Source: Porodaedalea pini (Eukaryota; Basidiomycota; Agaricomycetes; Hymenochaetales; Hymenochaetaceae). From it: a stretch of 64,000 nucleotides of DNA. Positions 58,113 through 64,000 of the stretch are shown one piece after another. Positions within the stretch are counted from its first letter, which is position 1, and the number at the start of each line of letters is the position of its first letter. The position numbers and the translations under genes were made by a program. The notes under the pieces were generated by a model that ran no database searches, was not told where the DNA came from, and saw only the letters and a list, made by a program, of their open reading frames with translations. The DNA is taken from contig NBAY01000039.1 of NCBI GenBank assembly GCA_002794775.1, positions 186,001-250,000 on the forward strand. Reading direction: 5' to 3'.

Positions 58113-58842
58113 TCAGTACATTACCATTTCCGCGGCGCTGCAAAATCGTGAATATCTGTGTTGTCTGAAACAAAAGAACCGACGCCTACCAGGAGACCCT
58201 CCTACGAACCAATTCGAGTGTCGAAGACCGCAGATGACGAGTGTTGAAGCAGTAGCGGCATAAAACCCTTTTGCGAGTATGAGGGACGCGAGGGACGCGC
58301 CTTCAATTTCGTTCAGGCTAATAGTTGTTAATTTCAGCCCTGAAGGAGAGAAAAGGATTGTGAAGACAATGTTCTCGATAATAAGGCAGACGTATAACGG
58401 AAAGGCGACGTAAAGAAGTGTTTTCGTGATCTGTTGGACCTCAATTGATGTCCGGAAAGGGGTTTCAGAGTAGGCTTACTTTGCCATCAACACCGATCCG
58501 GTGCATAGTCTTATAGGTGTGGAAAGCGAAGCCGCCTACCAGAAATGCAGAGGCATACCATATGGCATCGAAAGTATATAGAAGGTTGTCATATAGAAGG
58601 GCCCTGCGACTAATCTCCCCTAAAGAGATACCTCTGTCCAGGTTGAGGTAAATGAAGCTGGCGTAGTTGATATACAAGCCTGCCGCTGCGGTGCCAAAGG
58701 TAATGAGAAGCACGAAAACAGCGAAGAAAGCTACAGCCCACACAGGGCTGAGGCTTGGCGTACGGCCCTCCGAGGATCGGACGATGGCTTCGGACCTGTC
58801 CTTACAGCCATTTTCATAAGTCCTGCGACACGTGCATTTCAC
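58113..58842 (-). CDS. membrane protein related to the 10.2-kb gene, N-terminus unresolved
   Basis: Two exons are clear: up to 58480 (hydrophobic PVWAVAFFAVFVLLITFGTA and IWYASAFLVGGFAFHTYKTM, with GT donor at 58479), and 58430-58113 (KTLLYVAFPLYVCLIIENIV then FTILFSPSGLKL). Four or more spans. Arrangement and the last span resemble the gene at 10160-11177 (VIPLYLCLVIIFVVFTIALSPAGIK). No ATG opens the first exon in frame, so a start exon upstream was missed or the gene is 5'-truncated. Stop TGA 58115-58113. Confidence 0.5.
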
Positions 58843-59428
58843 GTGAAATGAGCCGCGTCTGAGCCAAAACGTCGAAAAATAGAATAAATGTTGATTTTCT
58901 CTGTAAATTCTGCGCAGTACCTGCTCATTAAGTACTCAAAAAATAGGCATGGTTCTCAGGAGCAGAAATATGTAAAATAGGGAGCAATACATTGACTGTG
59001 TAGGTGGGTGGAGATCAAACAAGTGCAGCCAGTCTGTTCTCTCATACATTTCCACTGAGATTCAAAAATTATGGCTCCCCTACATCTACCTATAAAATTC
59101 TTTCCCATGACTGTAAATTAAGTATATGACTATACCAACAGCTCCTGCAAGTCTGAAGCCTATCCATGCAGTATTCATGGTGCAGCAGCAAGGTTTGTGT
59201 TCCACTTCGAGCTCTTTCCACCTTCCTCTTCTCACAACAGGTCTTGCAGCACGGGCGAGAAGACCACTAAGATTATGATTCTTTTTGTGTAATTATCGGA
59301 CACATAAAAGCCATCTTCCCTGCAAGTTTCCTGTCCATTCGCTTTGTGCTTCGACTGCTACGCTCAAATTTCTGTGCATACTACCAACACCTGTGAGCAC
59401 GTGAGCACGTGTTAGCCAAGCCACCGCC
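58843..59428. other. intergenic, 5' side of transposase gene
   Basis: Searched by eye for terminal inverted repeats matching 60.7-61.2 kb; none convincing. A GAGCACGT tandem lies at 59394-59409. Confidence 0.5.
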
Positions 59429-60663
59429 ATGCAAACACAAAAGCCAACACTCTACTTCCTCCTCCTCTCAGGTCGTTCCATGATGGTTTCAGGCAAGGCA
59501 CTCTCAGATGATGCAAGACACATCATATTCAGACTGTATCAGTCACGACTCTTCACCATGCATGACCTGGCCAGGGTAATAGATATCCATCGAGCAACAA
59601 TCCACCGAACTGTTGCTCAACACGAGCGCATGGGGCATTTACAACAGGAGGGCACGAGGACCGGAAGACCAAGGTTGCTTGATTATGCGGATACACAGGT
59701 GAGTGCATTTTTTGAATTGTAATGACTCGCTGTGGCTAACTGAACTATAGTATCTCTTGAGCACGATAGAGCATCGCAAGGACCAGTACTTAGACGAGGT
59801 GAGGGAGGAGCTGGAAAGGGTAACAGGCAAGAAGGTTTCGGACACTACAGTATGGAGGTCTCTGCGCTGGGCTGGGTTCACTCTGAAGACGGTGCGGTGA
59901 TGCTTATGGCTTCACATCAGCAAACTTACTCTGCTCAAGATATCGAAAAGGGCACTTGAACGCAGCGAGTCCGCTCGGCTCCAGTACACATTGAAAATGG
60001 GATCTCAATATGAGGCAGAACAGCTCGTCTTTGTCGATGAGAGCGCATGCGACCGACGTACCTTCTTGAGGAAGAAAGCATGGGCTTTGCAGGGTTATCA
60101 GGCATGTCGGAAAGTGATCTTTACACGGGGAAAAAGGTGCGATGCTTACCTTTATGACTGCAGATCTGACTGCTTGCCTCTTCTAGGTATTCGATCTTGC
60201 CCGCAATCACTTCGACTGGCATGCTTGACTGTACAATACTGGAAGGATCCTTCAATGCCACCTCCTTCTCCGCATTTATCAGGGATCTCTTGGACCACAT
60301 GCAACCTTGGCCGGCCCAAAACTCTGTCGTGGTGATGGACAACTGCACAATCCACAAGTCACTGGAAATCCGCGAACTCATTGAGTCAAGGTCCGTCTAT
60401 TTTGACCTGTCGTGCTGCGATGCAGGGCTCTTACTGATCTGACTCTGCACAGGGGCATGAAGCTGGAATTTCTCCCCACGTATTCTCTGGACTTCAACCC
60501 GATCGAGCTGGCATTCTCTCTGCTGAAATCTCGACTTCGTCGGGTCAAATTCAGTGATGAGGAAACGGACACTTCAGTATTCGCGAAGCTTTACGGTGAA
60601 ACCATGTCTATCAGTGCTGCAGACTGTCGTGCTTTCTATCATCATTGCGGTTATCTCTGTTAG
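59429..60663 (+). CDS. DDE transposase of Tc1/mariner-IS630 type, intron-containing
   Basis: 340 residues in five exons: 59429-59698, 59751-59891, 59940-60136, 60187-60390, 60453-60663 (1023 nt in frame). N-terminal helix-turn-helix region (LSDDARHIIFRLYQSRLFTM, IHRATIHRTVAQHERMG, TGRPRLL), then SDTTVWRSLRWAGFTLKTIS. Catalytic core: first Asp in LVFVDESACDRRTF, second in SVVVMDNCTIHKS, last acidic residue in YSLDFNPIELAFSLLKSRLR. No stop or shift, but four introns and no visible terminal repeats: either a transposon whose ends I missed or a copy retained as a host gene. A shorter start at ATG 59481 is possible. Confidence 0.85.
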
Positions 60664-60834
60664 TGTTGGGTTTCTTCATCGAGTGGATACAGGCTTCCTT
60701 GTCACTGTCTCAACTGGTCCAACAATGTAATATATTCTGTCTATATGATGTATGCATAACTACTGTTCCTTGATGTGAGAAACATCCTCCTGCACATATC
60801 AAACAGTGTGAGTGAGTAATGCAAGACTTGTCTC

Positions 60835-60912
60835 GACCTCTGCATCCTTCACTCTTGGACCATATGCAGTCTTGCCGTGCCGTGCCCAAAGGCTATCGTA
60901 GCGATGGACAAT
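60835..60912 (+). pseudogene. relict of a second transposase copy
   Basis: Resembles 60265-60345 of the intact transposase: CTTGGACCATATGCAGTCTT against CTTGGACCACATGCAACCTT, then GCCCAAAGGCTATCGTAGCG/GCCCAAAACTCTGTCGTGGT and GATGGACAA. It covers the LLDHMQPWPAQNSVVVMDN part; the surrounding exons are not seen. Confidence 0.6.
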
Positions 60913-61237
60913 GAGTTGAGCGGTGCGGAACATCACGCACTCCATCATCATGGTCACTTTCTAGCAGTAAACTTCAATCATTGAATAAATAAAATGTACA
61001 TTCTACACAACTAATCATACAAAACCCTGGTATTTCTGTATGAAAGAAGACTTAGTAGGAGGAATACAAAAGAAAATAGTAGACAAAAGGATTTGAGGCT
61101 ATGCGAGAGCATGTGTCTGATTGTTCAGACCGATTTGATCCACGCTTGAGTCCCTCCTCATTACCGCCGCTCCAGTGACCACCTTGGACACCTCGAGGTC
61201 ATCATCGTGATGTCAGAGCAACTCTTCCAGAACTCTC
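60913..61237. other. intergenic, nothing recognised
   Basis: AT-rich; between the relict transposase and the 3' end of the next gene on the minus strand. Confidence 0.55.
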
Positions 61238-63665
61238 TCAGTGATGTCCACGTCTACCCCCTCTTCTGGAGTAGCTGTATTCCCGTCTCTGGTAGTCTCT
61301 ATCCTCTCTTCCGGAGTGGTAGTCGTGTCTCCGTTTCTGGTCACTTCTACCCTCTCTTCCACCCTCTCTTCTGTAGTTCTCGTAAGTCTGATGCCAGTCA
61401 GCGGGGGGAGGTGGCCGGGACGAGGACGAAGTGAGGAGGGACCAGGATGTGTTTCCATGAGCCGTGCCTCCCCTTCTGGCATTAAATGAATTAGAGGGGC
61501 CTGGCTGGAGCGAGGATGAAGTGAGGGGGGATGGCGGGGACGTGTCTCCACGAGCCATGCCTCCTTTTGAATTAGAGGGGCCTTCGTCATGCGGGTAATC
61601 CGATCGATTCTTTTTTTTCTCTGGCCTCGTCGTAAGGGCATGATCGTCAGCGGGACGCTTGCGAAATGATTTCGCAGATGACGATGGATAGGATTGCAAT
61701 GCACTGGATTCCCGTTCACTGGATCGCACCGCATTGTCCACATGTGGAAGGGGGAACCCTACGCTTATAGGTCCGTCGGGGATACTGTTATGCATGTTGA
61801 TTCCCTGCTGGACGGCCAAAATCGCTCTGAAATGTGGAGCACACTCCTTAAACTGCCCCTGCGAAACGCCATGCTCCTCCAATGCCTTTATTGCAGCTTC
61901 GTAAGATTCCACAGGCTCGGACATATCATGGGCACCTCCATGTAACGCAACTACGAGTGAGTCATAGGCATCTTCCCGCAATAGAATGTCAGCAATTCCA
62001 TCCTCCAAGAGCTTGAGAGCTGCTGATAGCGCAGACAGGTCCTTGATGAAAGGCATATACGCCCTAAGATTCCTGTAATTCCTGCATAGCGAGTGCTTCA
62101 CACTGCCTGCTGGTGCACTGGCCTCTGCGAGAAGTACTCGGGCGTCCAGTTCTTCGTACGACAAGCTTGCTTCATTACAAGGATCCACAACAAGACCGGC
62201 ATATTCTCTCATTCGACTATCGGCCGACTTAAAATCATATTTTTCCGGTCCCTCCAGTTGCGGTATCGGGGAAGCGCTAAACAAGATATCCACATCCTCT
62301 TTTCGTTGTCTGAAGGCGAGACAAAGTACATATGCGATTCGGTTGACAGAATCACGCGTAAGTCTCTTTTTCAAATCAAATTGCGTGTCCAATACAGTAT
62401 CGCAAGGGGTAGAGCCCACGTCGGAGAGTTGGGAAGAGTGCGTGGAGTAGTGAGCAGAGCCTCTTTTAGGCCAACTCTTTTTAGACTTTTGCTGATACTG
62501 ATTGAAAATCCACATCGCTTCATGGCCCACGAAACTCTCGATTTTGCTCATAGTCTCGGGTTTCCCCTTTAGCTCCATGGATATCTCGGATGCCTGCGGA
62601 AGTTCGCTCCTAATAACTTCCGCCAGAACAAGGGCGTCCGCATCATTGTATTGGGCCCGGTCGCAGAAAGGTTTGCAATCTCCATATCCTGCCTGTTCCA
62701 CCCTCACGACAAAGGAAAGCGAAGCATTCATCTCCCAGAAACTCGGCCGTTCATGAGCATGCATAAAAGCAGCTAACAAGTCATGCAAGTTTTGGATTAC
62801 CTTCTCTCTGTCGTACTTCAGATAGAGTTGCCCGAGATCGAATGCGTGGTTTTCCGTTATATTGGCGATTGATTTGAATGCCTCGAAGGGCACGCCAGGG
62901 CCTGCCTTTGGGGTTTGAGCGTGCTGCACAAGGTCCCTCAAGACCCGTTTGTATGTCCACGGGTCACACACTGTGTTTTCCTGAATACGAGGGTGGTCGA
63001 TCGGGATGAAATAATGAATCCTTTTAGGCTTGCGGACATCCTCATTATTTGAAGTGTTTCCTGAGCAGTAACGAATCTGCAGGACACGCTCCGCAACACT
63101 GAATCCCGTAAGGAGTATAATCTTTCCTTCCTCGATTAATTTTCGAAGGCGCAACTTATCCGCCGCTTCAGGCTCCTAAATCAGAATGTGAGAATCAAGT
63201 AGAGTGATACTAGAGAAGGAGCTTTACCCTGAGAATAGCATCCGTATGAAGACTAAGTACACCACGTATTTCATCTTCTACTCAACGCGCATTGATTTCG
63301 CTTTGTTCATTTTTCTCCTCCAATGTATTAACCCGATCCGTGACAAAAAGAAGGCCGACCTGGGCCTCCAAAGAACGTGCCTCGTCGGCTGCAGCAACAT
63401 CTTGAACAGTTTGAAGCACGGTGGCCTTGCTTGTGTGGATTTGTGACTTGAGTTGGGTTATCCTAGCCAAGAGAGAATCATAATTTTTTCTGGCGTGAAG
63501 ACGTTTTTTTACGCTATCGCGATGCAGACTCTTTTGTAGACCGGACGGTCGACTCGAGGGCGAATCTATATTCTTCCCAAGGGAGACTGCGGTGACTCGA
63601 TTGTCGAGGAGGGACGACCAAATAGAAACGGAGTGATCGACGCTCGAGACAGTGGCTCTCCTGGT
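61238..63665 (-). pseudogene. unrecognised gene with one in-frame stop
   Basis: Long exon 63175-61238 (638 or more residues) plus an upstream exon open from 63665 to 63228, joined by an intron with GT at 63227 and AG at 63177-63176. The upstream exon is coiled-coil-like (ARITQLKSQIHTSKATVLQT, VNTLEEKNEQSEINAR). Its frame continues sensibly as VEDEIRGVLSLHTDAILR after a TGA at 63284-63282, so a single nonsense change splits an otherwise open gene. The main part begins EPEAADKLRLRKLIEEGKII, is mostly helical, and ends in a Ser/Pro-rich then Arg/Gly/Tyr-rich tail (REGRSDQKRRHDYHSGREDR) typical of RNA-binding or phase-separating tails. If translation starts after the stop, a shorter protein is possible. 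No family recognised. Confidence 0.5.
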
Positions 63666-64000
63666 TCAGAAACCTTGTCAAATCGCTCGATTCTGTCAGA
63701 ATCGAACTCCCAACGCAGACCCTATAACTATAATGATTGACGTCTGAAGTTGAGGAAGGTGCGGGGCCGTGTCAGCCTGTTTCGGATGGTCCGAACCCCT
63801 GGATGGTGTTCGTCGAGCGTTCGAACGTGCTCGAAGGCGTTCGAGCGTACCCCGAAGCGATCGAGCGACTTCTTAGTAGGGGCGAACGTGTGGGGCGACG
63901 GAAGTATGCAGGTATAATACCTTGTCGGGCTTGTCGGGCGCTCGGAGCTCTGGAATATCGGTTTCGAGCGTATGTGGTGAACCGAACGCGCTATTTGAGC
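63666..64000. other. right edge of the window, TTCGA-rich
   Basis: Repeated TTCGA/TCGAGCG motifs between 63800 and 63870. A T-arm-like GTTCGATTC (minus strand, near 63695) lacks the rest of a tRNA. No gene called. Confidence 0.5.

Noticed and set aside
63690..63760. Possible tRNA on the minus strand (GTTCGATTC)
   Set aside because: The T stem does not pair and no D arm or acceptor stem could be laid out.
1..64000. CRISPR arrays, rRNA genes, bacterial-type operons
   Set aside because: None seen. The gene structure is eukaryotic throughout.

Overview
The window is nuclear DNA of a filamentous fungus, almost certainly an agaricomycete basidiomycete. Genes are dense and intron-rich, with GT-AG introns mostly of about 45-65 nt. 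There is a class I hydrophobin, a fungal NADPH oxidase, a chromodomain Ty3 element of the self-priming Tf1/sushi type, and a Tad-like LINE. Exon borders were placed by eye from splice signals, reading frame and family conservation.

Layout. 1-3.56 kb is a decayed Ty3 copy sitting inside the 3' end of a LINE. 4.1-7.3 kb (-) is a gamma-tubulin complex component. 8.0-9.0 kb is a broken member (A) of a small gene family that also has an intact member (B, 39.9-41.7 kb) and a second broken one (C, 48.0-49.1 kb); all three keep the same promoter. 10.2-11.2 kb is a multi-pass membrane protein, 12.2-14.5 kb a CAX-type cation/proton antiporter, and 17.2-17.7 kb a hydrophobin. 17.9-30.5 kb is a nested transposon: a complete-looking LINE (-) with a 6.2-kb Ty3 element (+) inside ORF2, with identical LTRs and a 5-bp target duplication.

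After the transposon come a conserved fungal protein (30.6-32.8 kb), two tandem secreted SurE-like proteins (33.1-36.0 kb), Mago nashi with a 6-nt microexon (36.9-37.7 kb), an Eaf3/MRG15 chromodomain protein (38.0-39.3 kb), family gene B, Nox (42.7-44.7 kb), a hairpin-forming inverted-repeat element (46.8-47.1 kb), pseudogene C, mitochondrial ribosomal protein uS10m (50.5-51.3 kb), a CK1-type kinase (52.3-53.8 kb), a GH79 glycosidase (54.3-56.3 kb), Sus1/ENY2 (56.7-57.2 kb), a second membrane protein (58.1-58.8 kb), an intact intron-bearing DDE transposase (59.4-60.7 kb), and an unrecognised gene with one internal stop (61.2-63.7 kb).

Housekeeping genes (Mago, Eaf3, Sus1, uS10m, GCP) are interleaved with secreted or surface genes (hydrophobin, SurE pair, GH79, Nox) and mobile DNA. 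The least explained item is the three-member family with a conserved promoter block.
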